Of a DNA stretch of 64,000 bases, positions 18,818 through 29,866 are shown piece by piece. The stretch is from Streptococcus mitis (lineage in GTDB: Bacteria > Bacillota > Bacilli > Lactobacillales > Streptococcaceae), in contig NZ_CAMIAF010000007.1 of NCBI RefSeq assembly GCF_946190375.1, positions 1 through 64,000 of the forward strand, read 5' to 3'. The notes beneath the pieces were generated by a model. That model was not told the DNA's origin. It worked only from the letters and a program-made list of their open reading frames with translations, and ran no database searches. Position numbers and translations under genes: made by a program. Every line of letters begins with the position of its first letter. Position 1 is the first letter of the stretch.

Positions 18818-19675
18818 ATGAAAACAGCAAAAACTACTGTTACAATCCTTTCTACACTTGCTTCTGTCGTCTTATTGGCTAGTTGTGCAACAAAGTCTAC
18901 AGAAACACAGACAAACAATAATAGCTCATCTGATAATCAGATTACATTGACATATGACCAACTACGGTCAAGAGAAAACACTATGTCAACTCTTTGGTAT
19001 CAAAAATCAGCTGAAACTAAAGCTTTATACATACAGGGTTATAACGTTGCAACAAATCACCTAAAGGAATTGCTCAAAACAGAATCAGACAAACCTTACT
19101 CTATCGTTTTAGACTTGGATGAAACTGTCCTAGATAATAGCCCTTATCAAGTACAAAATGTCAAAGATGGTACAGCATTCACACCCGAAAATTGGGATAT
19201 TTGGGTTCAAAAAGCTGCAGCAAAAGCTGTCCCAGGTGCCAAGGATTTTCTTCAATTTGCTGATCAAAACGGTGTCCAAATCTACTATATTTCTGACCGC
19301 TCATCTAATCAAGTAGATGCTACTATTAAAAATCTAGAAAGTGAAGGAATTCCTGTTCAAGGACGTGATCATCTCATGTTCTTAGAAAGTGGTGTAAAAT
19401 CCAAAGAAGGTCGTCGCCAAAAAGTTCAAGAAAAAACAAATCTTATCTTATTGTTTGGTGATAACCTCGTAGACTTTGCAGATTTTTCTAAGACTTCTGA
19501 ATCTGACCGTGATAAACAACTTGAAGAATTGCAAAAAGAATTCGGTGAAAAATTCATCATCTTCCCAAATCCAATGTACGGATCATGGGAATCAGCTGTA
19601 TACGGTGGTAATAAACTAGATGCTAAAGGTCAAGTAGAAGAACGCCAAAAAGCCTTGCAAGGTTTTGATAAATAA
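18818..19675 (+). CDS. lppC: Lipoprotein acid phosphatase / 5'-nucleotidase, e(P4) family
   Basis: 285 residues from ATG 18818 (AGGAG 7-10 bases upstream; an in-frame ATG six codons earlier has no site). Lipoprotein signal with LLASC, Cys23 being the expected lipidated residue. The HAD-type class C phosphatase motif is VLDLDETVLDN (Asp99 and Asp101), followed by YYISDRSS and FGDNLVDFADF, which supply the remaining acidic and Thr/Ser-Lys positions. e(P4) relatives dephosphorylate nucleotides such as NMN at the outer face of the membrane, allowing uptake of nucleosides. The only plus-strand gene in the first 39 kb with its own promoter and terminator, apart from the small toxin. Confidence 0.88.
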   Translation: MKTAKTTVTILSTLASVVLLASCATKSTETQTNNNSSSDNQITLTYDQLRSRENTMSTLWYQKSAETKALYIQGYNVATNHLKELLKTESDKPYSIVLDLDETVLDNSPYQVQNVKDGTAFTPENWDIWVQKAAAKAVPGAKDFLQFADQNGVQIYYISDRSSNQVDATIKNLESEGIPVQGRDHLMFLESGVKSKEGRRQKVQEKTNLILLFGDNLVDFADFSKTSESDRDKQLEELQKEFGEKFIIFPNPMYGSWESAVYGGNKLDAKGQVEERQKALQGFDK

Positions 19676-19723
19676 AACAAATAAGCTGATTCTACATAAA
19701 ATTAGGCTAACTTACAATCTTCA

Positions 19724-19776
19724 AAAAGTGGATAGGAAGGAATTCTGATAATCAGAAAACTTTCCTATCCACTTTT
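19724..19776 (+). terminator. Terminator after lppC
   Basis: Very strong hairpin: AAAGTGGATAGGAAG pairs with CTTTCCTATCCACTTTT around an ~18-base loop that itself contains a short inverted repeat; T-rich on both strands, so it may work in both directions. Confidence 0.85.
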
Positions 19777-19785
19777 ATAATTGAT

Positions 19786-19847
19786 ATAACATCAAGCTTT
19801 TATACATCTGATACTATACGTTTTTTGATTTTAAAGACTTTTTGCCT
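19786..19847. repeat. Dispersed hairpin repeat, copy 1 (degenerate)
   Basis: Contains CTGATACTATACG followed by TTTTTTGATTTTAAAGAC, matching two better-preserved copies near 28570-28688 and 33080-33200. The left arm (ATCAAGC) is decayed, so the palindrome is weak. Same orientation as the 28.6-kb copy. Confidence 0.65.
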
Positions 19848-19876
19848 ATCCCCTATATTTCAAGAATTAAGCAATC

Positions 19877-19905
19877 TTGATGATCTAAATTTAATGTGAT
19901 ATACT
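19877..19905 (+). promoter_or_regulatory. Promoter of the Fst-type toxin RNA
   Basis: TTGATG (19877-19882), 17-bp spacer, TATACT (19900-19905). The expected 5' end (~19912) is followed at once by a perfect 5-bp stem-loop (ATCGG/CCGAT, 19915-19927), as in the stabilising 5' hairpin of Fst toxin messages. Confidence 0.65.
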
Positions 19906-19960
19906 ATTTTTGTCATCGGTTACCGATTACGTTCCTATGGGTTCGTGAGAGGAGGTGAAA

Positions 19961-19975
19961 CTAATGAACCTTGCC
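19961..19975. repeat. 15-bp direct repeat at toxin start (partner 20157-20171)
   Basis: CTAATGAACCTTGCC occurs at the toxin start codon and again, identically, just past the shared terminator, within the antisense RNA gene. A second repeat, GCCTATCAA, is near 20079 and 20169. In par/Fst loci such direct repeats give the convergent RNAs their complementarity. Confidence 0.85.
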
Positions 19976-20062
19976 CCAGAGCTCGTTCTTACTATTATAG
20001 CGGACGTCATAGCAGGAATTATCTTGTATTTCGTCTGCAAATGGCTAGATGGTAAGAAGTAG
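19964..20062 (+). CDS. Fst family type I toxin, 32 residues
   Basis: Small hydrophobic peptide beginning MNLAPELVLTIIADVIAG, then a membrane helix, ending KWLDGKK. The charged WLDGKK tail after a single transmembrane segment fits the Fst/Ldr-like toxin group. AGAGGAGGTG precedes the ATG. The message would start near 19912 and end at the hairpin at 20113-20147. Overexpressed relatives damage membranes and condense nucleoids; here the peptide is presumably silenced by the antisense RNA at 20112-20175. In chromosomes such loci are often orphaned plasmid par modules. Family assignment comes from peptide pattern plus RNA architecture, not from a database hit. Confidence 0.8.
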   Translation: MNLAPELVLTIIADVIAGIILYFVCKWLDGKK

Positions 20063-20111
20063 ACCGACCGACTGACTAGCCTATCAACACCCGTTAAATC
20101 GCTAAGATACG

Positions 20112-20175
20112 TCAAAAAAGCCCTTAACTACTGCAATAGTTAGGGGCTTTGGTGTTCTAATGAACCTTGCCTATC
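20112..20175 (-). ncRNA. Antisense antitoxin RNA (RNA II type) of the Fst locus
   Basis: Predicted ~64-nt RNA read leftward from the promoter at 20182-20210 and ending at the T-rich hairpin at 20113. It contains the complements of both direct repeats, so it can pair with the toxin message at the start codon and at the downstream GCCTATCAA site, and it shares the terminator hairpin with it. The size is close to the ~65-nt RNA II of plasmid pAD1. Confidence 0.75.
20113..20147. terminator. Shared convergent terminator of toxin and antitoxin RNAs
   Basis: 13-bp stem with one G-U pair (AAGCCCTTAACTA / TAGTTAGGGGCTT) and a 6-base loop. The T-run is strong in the leftward direction and weak in the rightward one. 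Confidence 0.8.
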
Positions 20176-20181
20176 AAGTTT

Positions 20182-20210
20182 ATTCTAACATACAGGCCCA
20201 GATATTTCAA
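20182..20210 (-). promoter_or_regulatory. Promoter of the antitoxin RNA
   Basis: Minus-strand TTGAAA (20205-20210), 17-bp spacer, TAGAAT (20182-20187). It is nearer consensus at -35 than the toxin promoter, fitting a more abundant, short-lived antisense RNA. Confidence 0.7.
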
Positions 20211-20269
20211 GAGTTTTATTTATTTTTTAAAGTTCTGAAAGGTCTATAATGAAGCTAGCTATCTAGTAC

Positions 20270-20305
20270 CCAAAAACCGACTAGCTCCTATGAACTGGTC
20301 GGTTT
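20270..20305 (-). terminator. Terminator of the adc operon
   Basis: Minus-strand AAACCGACCAG pairs with CTAGTCGGTTTTT with one mismatch, a few bases after the adcA stop. Confidence 0.8.
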
Positions 20306-20309
20306 CTCA

Positions 20310-21815
20310 TCAATGCGCCAACATTTCTTGGGCGATTTCTTGTCCAGATAGGTTATCTGGGTAGTAGGTTGGCCAGTTATCCATTTCTTCAAAGAGAGCT
20401 TCTTGGCTTGTGCCTCCAAAGAAAATATGGAAATGTTCTGCCTTAACTGGGGCGATATTGTGGTCACTAAACTGAACATATTTGAACTGTCCAGCGTCAG
20501 CATCTGTGGCTTCAAAGAGGAAGCGCACGCCACGATTGCCTTTCTTGTAAGTTAAGATTTTCTTACCAACATACTTGTAGGTGAATTTCTTACTTTGTCC
20601 ACCTTGAACAAATTCCATAGTATTATCAGCAATGTTGATCTTAGTGACATCTGTCTGGTAGCCTTTTGTATAGTAAGCCTTGTACTCAGCCTGAGTCATC
20701 TTACCAGTCAACTTAGCCTTGTAGTCAAAGACTTGATCAAACGTACCATCTTCAAGGAAAGGATAAACTGATTGCCAGTTACCTGCATAGTCACTCAAGG
20801 TGCGGTCCTTGACAGCTGCATCCTCAAAGTAACCATTTTGAACTGTCTTGGTATCCTCTGCCTTTTCAGGTTCGATAGCTGGACCTTCTTGGTCTGTTGT
20901 TTGTTTCAAAGCCTTGAGGTTTTTCTCCATCACGGAGATGTAATTTTCTCCCGCCTTGGTGTCCTCTTCTGTCAGACTTTCTAAAGGATTGAGGACATCA
21001 GTTTTGACACCTGCTTCTTTTGAAAGTGTATTAGCAAGGGCTTGTGAGGCATTTTCCTCAAAGTAGATATAGGCGATTTTATTTTTCTTGACGTACTCTG
21101 TCAATTCTGCCAAGCGAGCTGCTGATGGCTCTGCATCTGGAGAAAGGCCTGAGATTGCGACTTGTTTGAGTCCATAGTCCAAGGCAAGATAGTTAAAGGC
21201 TGCGTGTTGCGTTACAAAGCTCTTTTGTTTGGCTTGAGACAAGCCTTCTGCATAAGCCTTATCTAAGGCTTGTAATTTTTCTATATAGGCAGCAGCATTC
21301 TTCTCAAAGGTATCTTTTTTATCCGGATAATCTGCTGATAGGCTATCACGGATGTGCTCTACAAGTTTAATAGCACGAACTGGTGATAACCAAACATGGG
21401 GATCGTACTCATGGTGATGACCTTCTTCGCCATGGTCATGGTCTCCCTCTTCTTCCTCGCCACCTGGCAAGAGCAACATATCTCCTGTCGCCTTGATGGT
21501 TTTGACCTTTTTCTTATCCAAGGTATCTAGCAATTTAGGAACCCATGTTTCCATATTTTCATTTTCATAAACGAAGGTATCTGCATCTTGAATTTTGGCA
21601 ACTGCCTTGGCAGACGGTTCATATTCATGGGGTTCTGTACCAGCACCGATGAGGAGTTCTACATTAGCAGTATCTCCTGCGACTTGCTTAGTAAATTCAT
21701 AGACAGGGTAAAAGGTTGTCACAATATTTAGTTTACCATCTGCCTGCTTTTGATTGGAACAAGCCACTAAAAACAAGGCACATAGACTGGCTAGCAATAA
21801 GCTAATTTTTTTCAC
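20310..21815 (-). CDS. adcA: Zinc ABC transporter substrate-binding lipoprotein AdcA (ZnuA-ZinT fusion)
   Basis: 501 residues. Lipoprotein signal with LVAC (Cys19). The ZnuA-like domain (about 25-310) has His63 in EPHEYEP, an acidic His-rich loop (DHDHGEEGHHH, ~125-135), His140 in DPHVW and a further metal His in VTQHAAFN. The C-terminal ~180 residues are a ZinT/YodA domain (ends near HFHIFFGGT). It captures extracellular zinc and passes it to AdcB/AdcC. Last gene of adcR-C-B-A; 9 bases separate it from adcB. Expected to be repressed by AdcR when zinc is plentiful. Confidence 0.97.
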   Translation of the reverse strand: MKKISLLLASLCALFLVACSNQKQADGKLNIVTTFYPVYEFTKQVAGDTANVELLIGAGTEPHEYEPSAKAVAKIQDADTFVYENENMETWVPKLLDTLDKKKVKTIKATGDMLLLPGGEEEEGDHDHGEEGHHHEYDPHVWLSPVRAIKLVEHIRDSLSADYPDKKDTFEKNAAAYIEKLQALDKAYAEGLSQAKQKSFVTQHAAFNYLALDYGLKQVAISGLSPDAEPSAARLAELTEYVKKNKIAYIYFEENASQALANTLSKEAGVKTDVLNPLESLTEEDTKAGENYISVMEKNLKALKQTTDQEGPAIEPEKAEDTKTVQNGYFEDAAVKDRTLSDYAGNWQSVYPFLEDGTFDQVFDYKAKLTGKMTQAEYKAYYTKGYQTDVTKINIADNTMEFVQGGQSKKFTYKYVGKKILTYKKGNRGVRFLFEATDADAGQFKYVQFSDHNIAPVKAEHFHIFFGGTSQEALFEEMDNWPTYYPDNLSGQEIAQEMLAH

Positions 21816-21824
21816 ATTAGTCTC

Positions 21825-22631
21825 CTATTTGATAAAACGTCTTACTAAACTGATCAGTAAAAAGACAGTTACAAAAATAATAGTAATACTTGCGCTTGCA
21901 GGTGTTTCTGCATAGTAGGAAATGTAGAGTCCTGCCACCATTCCCAAAAATCCAATAGCACTGGCTAGCAGCATAACCGATTTAAAGTTTTTCCCCAGAC
22001 GCAGGGCAATACTAGCTGGCAAGACCATAATGGTCGATACCAGAAGAGCTCCCGCAGCAGGAATCATAAGGGCAATGGCCACCCCCGTCACCATGTTAAA
22101 AAGAATGGACATGGTACGAACTGGCAAGCCATCCACAAAGGCCGTATCCTCATCAAAGGTCAAGATATACATAGGACGAAGGAAGAGGAAGGTCAAAATC
22201 AAAACAACCGCCGCAATGACAAAGAGGGAAATGACCTGTTCTTCACTAATAGTCACGATTGAACCAAAAAGATACTGGTCCAAACTCATAGAACTAGAAC
22301 TTTTCCCCTTGCTCATGACAATCAGAGAAACAGCCAGTCCTGTTGACATGAGGATAGCTGTCCCGATTTCCATAAAGCTCTTGTAAACCGTACGGAGATA
22401 CTCCAGAAAGACCGCCGCAATCAAGACAATAGCAATAGTTGAAATAGTCGGAGAAATCCCTAGGACCAGACCAAAAGCTACACCCGAAAGCGAGACGTGG
22501 CTGAGGGTATCACTCATCAAACTCTGACGACGCAAGATAAGGAAGGTTCCCAATACTGGCGAGAAAAGACTCATAGCAATAACCGCCAGAAAGGCACGCT
22601 GCATAAAGTCATAAGATAACAAACTAAGCAT
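21825..22631 (-). CDS. adcB: Zinc ABC transporter permease AdcB
   Basis: 268 residues from ATG 22631, preceded by GGAGGTGG; it overlaps the end of adcC by 8 bases, so the longer frame reading back into adcC is not used. A polytopic ABC-3 family permease with about seven to eight membrane segments; the motif [14 protein letters not shown] is the conserved cytoplasmic loop of this family. It forms the membrane channel with AdcC ATPase and AdcA. Confidence 0.95.
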   Translation of the reverse strand: MLSLLSYDFMQRAFLAVIAMSLFSPVLGTFLILRRQSLMSDTLSHVSLSGVAFGLVLGISPTISTIAIVLIAAVFLEYLRTVYKSFMEIGTAILMSTGLAVSLIVMSKGKSSSSMSLDQYLFGSIVTISEEQVISLFVIAAVVLILTFLFLRPMYILTFDEDTAFVDGLPVRTMSILFNMVTGVAIALMIPAAGALLVSTIMVLPASIALRLGKNFKSVMLLASAIGFLGMVAGLYISYYAETPASASITIIFVTVFLLISLVRRFIK

Positions 22632-23328
22632 GGCCCACCTCCTGATCATTCTCATGAACGTTGAAACAACGCCATGGCGAGTCTTGGTTACGGACTAGAT
22701 GAATATTGCGGTCCGCGTAGTCCTTAACTTCTTCAGGGTCATGGGTAATCATCAAAACAGCCTTGCCATGATGATGGGCACTGTGGTGCATGAGTTCGTA
22801 AAATTCATTTTTACTTCCTGCATCCATCCCCGTTGTCGGTTCATCTAGGATAAACACATCTGGGTCAGAAGCAAACATACGCGCAATCACCGCTCGCTGC
22901 TTTTGTCCCCCAGATAGAGACCCCAAGCGTTTGTCTCGGTGTTCCCACATACCAACTGAGTCCAAACTAGCCTTGATATGCTCCTCATCATGAGCATTCA
23001 AACGACGGAACCAACCCTTTCGTGGATAGCGACCCGACTTGACAAATTCATAAACCGTACTTGGAAAACCTGCATTAAAACTAGCAATCTGCTGAGGAAG
23101 ATAGGCTATTCTCAATTTCTTACCCTGCGTATTTGTCTTTGAAATGGTCACCTTTCCAATGCGTGGCTGGAGGATTCCAAGACTGGCCTTGATGAGTGTC
23201 GTCTTAGCTGCCCCATTCTCCCCTGTCAAGGTAACAAATTCCCCACTATCAACACTATAATTGATATGTTCAAGAACAGGCTCCTTATCATAATAGAAGG
23301 ACAAATCCTCTACCGTAATATATCTCAT
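22624..23328 (-). CDS. adcC: Zinc ABC transporter ATPase AdcC
   Basis: 234 residues. Walker [10 protein letters not shown] (Ala where many ABC proteins have Gly), signature LSGGQKQR, Walker [11 protein letters not shown] and a His switch in MITHDPEE. It energises zinc import through AdcB. The start codon shares a base with the adcR stop (TAATG), typical of translational coupling. Confidence 0.96.
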   Translation of the reverse strand: MRYITVEDLSFYYDKEPVLEHINYSVDSGEFVTLTGENGAAKTTLIKASLGILQPRIGKVTISKTNTQGKKLRIAYLPQQIASFNAGFPSTVYEFVKSGRYPRKGWFRRLNAHDEEHIKASLDSVGMWEHRDKRLGSLSGGQKQRAVIARMFASDPDVFILDEPTTGMDAGSKNEFYELMHHSAHHHGKAVLMITHDPEEVKDYADRNIHLVRNQDSPWRCFNVHENDQEVGHA

Positions 23329-23768
23329 TATTTGATTTCTCCTACTAAAGCAGTCAAAAACCGCTGAATAACTTTTTGTTCATTTGGAGTAAACTGAGTC
23401 GCTACTTGTTCATAGGTTAAAAGTGTATGCTCATGGTGATGATGGTGCTCCTCAGCGATTGGACGAGCCAAATCAGTCAACTGATAAAAAATCACACGCG
23501 CATCCTTAGGATCTTTAGATGTTTCCAACATCCCTTCCTTGACCAAAGACTTAATGGCCTTGGTAACTGCCGCCTGACTGACATTGAGACGACGAGCCAA
23601 ATCTGAATTGGTTAAAGATTCCTCCGACAAGAGCATGAGGATGTGCTCCTGAGTATTGGTCAGGGCCACCTCGCTAGTGCAATGACCTATTAGGATTTCA
23701 TGTTGGTTTTCCGCCTGTAAAATCACCTCATTCAAAAAGCCATCGATATCCTTCGCTAGCTGTCTCAT
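23328..23768 (-). CDS. adcR: Zinc-responsive MarR-family repressor AdcR
   Basis: 146 residues. Winged-helix core ([19 protein letters not shown] as recognition region) and zinc-sensing residues including Cys30 in IGHCTS and the His cluster EEHHHHHEH. With zinc it binds a TTAACYRGTTAA-type operator; one lies at 23833-23844 over its own promoter, so the operon is self-regulated. First gene of adcRCBA. Confidence 0.96.
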   Translation of the reverse strand: MRQLAKDIDGFLNEVILQAENQHEILIGHCTSEVALTNTQEHILMLLSEESLTNSDLARRLNVSQAAVTKAIKSLVKEGMLETSKDPKDARVIFYQLTDLARPIAEEHHHHHEHTLLTYEQVATQFTPNEQKVIQRFLTALVGEIK

Positions 23769-23832
23769 ATCTGACTCCTTTCCTTTTAGACTTCTCTTTT
23801 TTAAGAGAAAAATACTATTCTTTGAAATTTTG

Positions 23833-23871
23833 TTTACCAGTTAATTATATCACAAGCAAAAAAAGAGTCAA
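23833..23871 (-). promoter_or_regulatory. adcR promoter with AdcR operator
   Basis: Minus-strand TTGACT (23866-23871), 16-bp spacer, TATAAT (23844-23849), then TTAACTGGTAAA (23833-23844). The last differs in one position from the AdcR consensus and covers the transcription start. Confidence 0.85.
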
Positions 23872-23920
23872 GAAAAAACGTGAAAATAGGCTTCATTCTT
23901 GAACTCTTCTATATTATGAT

Positions 23921-25424
<1,504 letters not shown>

Positions 25425-25434
25425 TTATTTCCTT

Positions 25435-26679
25435 TTATTTTTTAAACCATAGATCATTCAAGAATCCAGAAAAGATTAAGAATGACAGCATGACGACATG
25501 GAAGGTGACAACCATGCCAAGCAACTGAATCCAGCGATTCTCAGGTAGAGCAGGCTTCCCTGCTTTTTTCCGCTCCTTATTGAGCGTTTTTTTCTTGCGA
25601 ACCCAAGCGTCATTGATGACCAGCCCAATCCCATGAAAGAGTCCATAAGCGATATAGTACCAAGTCACTCCATGCCAAAATCCCATAATCAGCATATTTA
25701 CAATGTAGGCCACACTTGAGGTTACATTGCGATTTTTAAAGACCTTCTTTCTGGTCAATACCATCACCATTCGCATAAAGACAAAGTCACGGAACCAGAA
25801 AGACAGACTCATATGCCAACGATTCCAAAACTCTTTTAAATCCCTAGACAGAAAGGGCTTATTAAAGTTGATAGGGCTACGGATTCCCATTAAGTTTGAG
25901 ATAGCCAAGGCAAACATAGAGTAACCTGCAAAGTCAAAGAAGAGCTCCAGACCAAATGTATACATAACTGCCAAAGCATAGAGGTTAAAGAAGCCACCTG
26001 ACTGCAGAGCTAGATTCTTCAGAGGAGGTAGCAAGGTTTCTCCTAAAACATGAGCTAGGATAAACTTATACAAAAATCCCCACATGATATAGCGAACGGA
26101 TTCATCCAGCATATCCATCAACTCATCTCGCTCAGGAATGGTCTGATAATTTTCATTAAATCGCTTAAAGCGATCGATTGGACCACTTGAAAAGGTCGGC
26201 ATGAAGAGAAGAAAACGGAGGAATTCCCAGAGCGTAAAATCCTTAATCACTCCATCTCTCAGCTCGATGATAATCCCAACCGAACGAAAGGTCAGATAAG
26301 AAATTCCCAAAAAGCCAAGCAAAGACTGCGTTCCATTGATAGCTGGCTGCACCTTAACAAAGATAATCGGAAGGAGGGACAGAAAACTAACTAGGTAGAA
26401 GACCCACTTGCCATCCTTACTTTTTCGATAATGCTTGTAGAAGAGTACGAGCAATATTTCCCAGCACAGATAAATACCCAAGGCAGCCAACTGATTAGTC
26501 TTCCCCCCTACCAACATGGTGACGATAAAGAAGAGACTAACCAACACTTCATACCAGGCAAAGCGTTTCTTGAAAAAGAGGCCGATAAAGATAGGCAAGG
26601 TTGCAGCAATCACATAGACAAAATACTGAGGATTGCCGTATGGCTCTAAATGAGGAAGCTGTTGAAAGAACTCCATCAT
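25435..26679 (-). CDS. dltB: Teichoic acid D-alanyl transfer protein DltB (MBOAT)
   Basis: 414 residues, about a dozen hydrophobic segments, with the MBOAT His in [11 protein letters not shown]. It moves D-alanine from DltC across the membrane. The start ATGA overlaps the dltA stop by four bases; a second ATG follows immediately and could be used instead. Confidence 0.96.
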   Translation of the reverse strand: MMEFFQQLPHLEPYGNPQYFVYVIAATLPIFIGLFFKKRFAWYEVLVSLFFIVTMLVGGKTNQLAALGIYLCWEILLVLFYKHYRKSKDGKWVFYLVSFLSLLPIIFVKVQPAINGTQSLLGFLGISYLTFRSVGIIIELRDGVIKDFTLWEFLRFLLFMPTFSSGPIDRFKRFNENYQTIPERDELMDMLDESVRYIMWGFLYKFILAHVLGETLLPPLKNLALQSGGFFNLYALAVMYTFGLELFFDFAGYSMFALAISNLMGIRSPINFNKPFLSRDLKEFWNRWHMSLSFWFRDFVFMRMVMVLTRKKVFKNRNVTSSVAYIVNMLIMGFWHGVTWYYIAYGLFHGIGLVINDAWVRKKKTLNKERKKAGKPALPENRWIQLLGMVVTFHVVMLSFLIFSGFLNDLWFKK

Positions 26680-28226
26680 CTCTTGTTCACCTCGTTAATC
26701 AATCCTTTGATGTCAATCTTTCCATTTGGAGTCAGTGGCAAACTGTCTCGGTAAAGGAATTTAGACGGCATCATGTAGGACATCATGATGTCTGTCAAAT
26801 CTTCCTTGATGGCCTTGGTAATATCGATATCACGCTCAAACTGCTCACGAACACCGTCTTTTAAGATGACATAGGCCAGTAGATTTTGTACCTTGTGGTC
26901 CTTGTTATAACGTGGAACAGCAACAGCAGACTCGATAAAGCGAGACTTGTTGAGGTTTTGAGAGACATCTTCTAACTCAATGCGGTAACCGTTGAACTTA
27001 ATCTGGAAGTCCATGCGTCCGCCGTAGAGAAGTAAGCCTTCATCTGTCATAGTTCCCACATCTCCTGTATGGTAGGCTGGTAGACCTTCAAATTCAAAGA
27101 AGGCTTCCGCTGTTTTTTCAGGATTGTTCATATATCCTTTTGAAACAGCTGGCCCAGAAACAATGATCTCTCCCTGTTCGCCATTTGGCAATTTATTGCC
27201 TTCCTCGTCAATGATAAAGGTTGGAGAATCAGCCTTGGTATAGCCGATTGGTAGACGTTTGAGAGTCGCCAACATCTCATCTGTCACGGCAACTGCTGAC
27301 AGAGCTACTGTCGCTTCTGTTGGACCGTAGGCATTGATAATACGGGCATTTGGGAAACGCTCGCGCAGTTTTTGAGCTGTTTTGACCGTCAATTCTTCAC
27401 CATCAAAGTAGAAATGCGTGATTCCTGGCATTTTCTCGCTGTTAAAGTCTTCAGACAACATGGCCATATCTGCAAAAGAAGGGGTTGATGTCCAGATAGC
27501 GATTGGCAATGAAAAGATGGTCGCAAAGAGTTGCTTAAAGTCCTGAGTAATAGCTGAAGGAAGAGCGAAAAGCGTACCACCTAATGCCAAGGTCGGTGCC
27601 CAGTACATGACAGACAAGTCAAAAGAGTAAGGTGGCTGAGCCAGCATTTGCGGACGACTTGGCGTCGCAAATTCCTTATCCGTAATCATCCAGTTGGTAA
27701 AGCTGAGGAGGTTATCATGGGAAATCTGCACCCCCTTTGGCTTACCAGTCGTACCAGAAGTAAAGATGATATAGTAATTATCATCTCCCTTGACTGGATG
27801 CGTAATTTCATAGTTATTCCCTTGAGCAAAGGCTTCTTGAACCTGAGCTAGAGTCATCATTGGCGTAGAAACCTGCTCCAATGGAAAGTCTGAGATAGCA
27901 ATAATCAAGCTTGGCTCCGCTACTTCTAAAATAGCTGAAACTCGCTCCAAGGCCGAATGGCTATCAATTGGAATGTAGGCATGACCTGACTTAGTCAGCG
28001 CTACAAAGGTTGCCAACATTTCATATTCTTGGCCGCCAAAAACAACCACAGGAGACTTCTCTGGTAAATTCAGTTGGTCAATAGCTGCAGCCAAACTATC
28101 CGAATCAGTCTTTAAATCTCCATAAGTGTGTTCCTGTCCCAAAACATTGTAAACAGGATAGCTAGGCTGGGTCTGAGCAAAATGCTCAATGGTTTCAATC
28201 ATATCTGCTATTGGTTTATTTGACAC
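26676..28226 (-). CDS. dltA: D-alanine--D-alanyl carrier protein ligase DltA
   Basis: 516 residues, ANL adenylation family: [13 protein letters not shown] (ATP loop), [19 protein letters not shown] and the C-terminal catalytic Lys in [12 protein letters not shown]. It activates D-alanine with ATP and loads DltC. The start codon is GTG (28226), chosen from the AAGGAG 10 bases upstream and the absence of a nearby ATG; it lies 20 bases after dltX. Confidence 0.97.
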   Translation of the reverse strand: MSNKPIADMIETIEHFAQTQPSYPVYNVLGQEHTYGDLKTDSDSLAAAIDQLNLPEKSPVVVFGGQEYEMLATFVALTKSGHAYIPIDSHSALERVSAILEVAEPSLIIAISDFPLEQVSTPMMTLAQVQEAFAQGNNYEITHPVKGDDNYYIIFTSGTTGKPKGVQISHDNLLSFTNWMITDKEFATPSRPQMLAQPPYSFDLSVMYWAPTLALGGTLFALPSAITQDFKQLFATIFSLPIAIWTSTPSFADMAMLSEDFNSEKMPGITHFYFDGEELTVKTAQKLRERFPNARIINAYGPTEATVALSAVAVTDEMLATLKRLPIGYTKADSPTFIIDEEGNKLPNGEQGEIIVSGPAVSKGYMNNPEKTAEAFFEFEGLPAYHTGDVGTMTDEGLLLYGGRMDFQIKFNGYRIELEDVSQNLNKSRFIESAVAVPRYNKDHKVQNLLAYVILKDGVREQFERDIDITKAIKEDLTDIMMSYMMPSKFLYRDSLPLTPNGKIDIKGLINEVNKR

Positions 28227-28246
28227 AATAGGGATTCTCCTTCAAG

Positions 28247-28378
28247 TTAAAATTCATTATAGATAAAGCTTCCTTGACCCTGGCCAAGATAGCTAAAAAA
28301 GTAAAGCAGCCCTAGAAAGATAAGAAAATACAAGGCTGTCCGACCAAGAAAGAGGTACAATTCTTTTCTCTGTTTCAT
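28247..28378 (-). CDS. dltX: DltX, small membrane protein of the dlt operon
   Basis: 43 residues (MKQRKELYLFLGRTALYF... ending SFIYNEF): short basic N-terminus, one membrane helix, C-terminus with the F-x-Y-x-x-F-type pattern of DltX. Known DltX shuttles D-alanine between DltC/DltB and DltD. Position as first gene of the operon agrees. Confidence 0.93.
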   Translation of the reverse strand: MKQRKELYLFLGRTALYFLIFLGLLYFFSYLGQGQGSFIYNEF

Positions 28379-28447
28379 CAAGAAAAACCATTCATTTCTG
28401 TAATTTTTGCTAAATAAGATAGACTCTTACTATAGTATTTTTCTACT

Positions 28448-28477
28448 ATTGTACCACTTTATAGGGTAATTTTTCAA
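28448..28477 (-). promoter_or_regulatory. Promoter of the dlt operon
   Basis: Minus-strand TTGAAA (28472-28477), 18-bp spacer, TACAAT (28448-28453), ~70 bases before dltX. The leader contains AATACTATAGTAAGA. I found no clear CiaR repeat (TTTAAG-N5-TTTAAG). Confidence 0.6.
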
Positions 28478-28569
28478 TTGTTTGCCGTAGATTTTCAGTA
28501 GATTTCAGTTTATTTTAAGGATTATGCGGTTTTTCTATGTATATTTCAAATAGAGTGATCCTGGGCAAA

Positions 28570-28688
28570 AACTCAAGTTCAGTAGAAAATGAAGGGAAGC
28601 TTTCCATAATAAAACGCACAATATCAAGTTTTTCAACACCTGATACTATGCGCTTTTCTGATTTTTAAAGACTTCTTACCCGGTCTCT
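28570..28688. repeat. Dispersed hairpin repeat, copy 2
   Basis: Core CGCATAGTATCA ... TTGATATTGTGCGTTTTATT read on the minus strand, flanked by TCTTTAAAAATC on one side and a CTGAACTTGAG-type tail on the other. The same ~120-bp unit occurs at 33080-33200 in opposite orientation. It abuts the MFS gene stop and could serve as its terminator, since the hairpin is followed by TTTTATT in that direction. The rest of the gap 28379-28687 holds only the dlt promoter. Confidence 0.75.
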
Positions 28689-29866
28689 CATTTAAAATAG
28701 TCTCGTCTGATATAAATTAAAATAGCTTCTATCATCAGACAAATGGCTGATAGCCAAAAACTGATGCTAATACCAAAACTCTCAGTAATATAGCTCATTA
28801 GCAAAACAAATACTGAAAATGCTAATGTCGAAATCACTTCAAGAACGGAATAGACATTAACCAAATGATTTTCCTCTACTGTTTCCTGAAGAAATACAGT
28901 TTCAGGAACTTCTTTTAGCTGCGATAACATACCAACTAAAGCTGAAAATAATAAAAACATCTGTGCGTTTGGAAAATATAGAATAGTCAGTGTCACTATT
29001 GCCATAGCTACAAGAGGAAAAAGAATACTTTCCCATTTAGCAGCAAGGAACTTTTCAGATAGCCTAAAAGCAATTAAGCCACTAATTATAATACCAATAG
29101 AGTATGCTGTATTAGAATATCCCCAGTAACTTTCCGTTTTATTTAATAACTCAGTTACAAAGACAAGTATGATAGACGAAACCCAAATCGTATTTGAGAA
29201 AATTTCCAATAAATTTGCTGATACAAAAAGTCTTAATCTAGGATCTCTAGCAACTAACTTCCAACCTTTGAGCAAAATTTCAAGATTAGTTTCTGACTCT
29301 AACACCTCCACTTCAGCGTTAGGAAGAAATAACATCAAAAAGCTAGAAATGATATACAAGATTAAAATGATAAACGTGGTAGGTAAGAGACCAATTGTTG
29401 AAAACAAGAGTCCACCTAATCCCCAACCCACTAACTGAACAGCTTCACCACTCATTGATAAGGCTGAATTAGCCTTACCCAAATCGGTCGCATAGCGTGG
29501 CACAATAGCATAGGAAACAGGTGCTGCAAAACCATCTAATATTGAAATTGCTACAACAAATAGATAGGTTACCAAAGGCGCTACGGATTGCATTACAGTA
29601 AACATTCCTACCAGTATCGTTAATAATATAGTCTTTCCAAATTGGGATAAATATAAAACCCTATTTAGCGCTAGTCTTTTAGTAACTAAAGGAACTAGAA
29701 GACTAGCAACAAAAGAGGATATCCCTATTAAAATAGGAACTAGTGATGTGGCAATTACTGATTTTGAAATAATGTATATGTTAGCAATGATGGTTACTCT
29801 AAAGAAAATATCTGCTAAATTTGCAAACAATTGAGAGACTAACAACTTGACAAATGAATTAGACAT
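28688..29866 (-). CDS. MFS exporter (drug/peptide efflux type)
   Basis: 392 residues from ATG 29866, preceded by GGGAG; a start six codons earlier lacks a site. About twelve membrane segments, arranged like MFS_3/MefA-type efflux proteins, with a central charged loop near LLKGWKLVARDPRLRLF. AT-rich like its neighbours. It lies 211 bp downstream of the ABC exporter gene, with no convincing terminator between. Possibly self-protection or secondary export for the Rgg-linked cluster. Substrate unknown. Confidence 0.75.
   Translation of the reverse strand: MSNSFVKLLVSQLFANLADIFFRVTIIANIYIISKSVIATSLVPILIGISSFVASLLVPLVTKRLALNRVLYLSQFGKTILLTILVGMFTVMQSVAPLVTYLFVVAISILDGFAAPVSYAIVPRYATDLGKANSALSMSGEAVQLVGWGLGGLLFSTIGLLPTTFIILILYIISSFLMLFLPNAEVEVLESETNLEILLKGWKLVARDPRLRLFVSANLLEIFSNTIWVSSIILVFVTELLNKTESYWGYSNTAYSIGIIISGLIAFRLSEKFLAAKWESILFPLVAMAIVTLTILYFPNAQMFLLFSALVGMLSQLKEVPETVFLQETVEENHLVNVYSVLEVISTLAFSVFVLLMSYITESFGISISFWLSAICLMIEAILIYIRRDYFK

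Noticed and set aside
22030-22386. 118-codon plus-strand frame within adcB
   Set aside because: Antisense shadow of a membrane-protein gene; no ribosome-binding site.
28500-28530. TTTTAAGG near the dlt promoter as a CiaR site
   Set aside because: Only one half-site; the CiaR motif needs two TTTAAG five bases apart.
28570-28688. Hairpin repeat as an insertion-sequence end
   Set aside because: No transposase remnant or target-site duplication could be seen beside any of the three copies, so it is kept only as a dispersed repeat.
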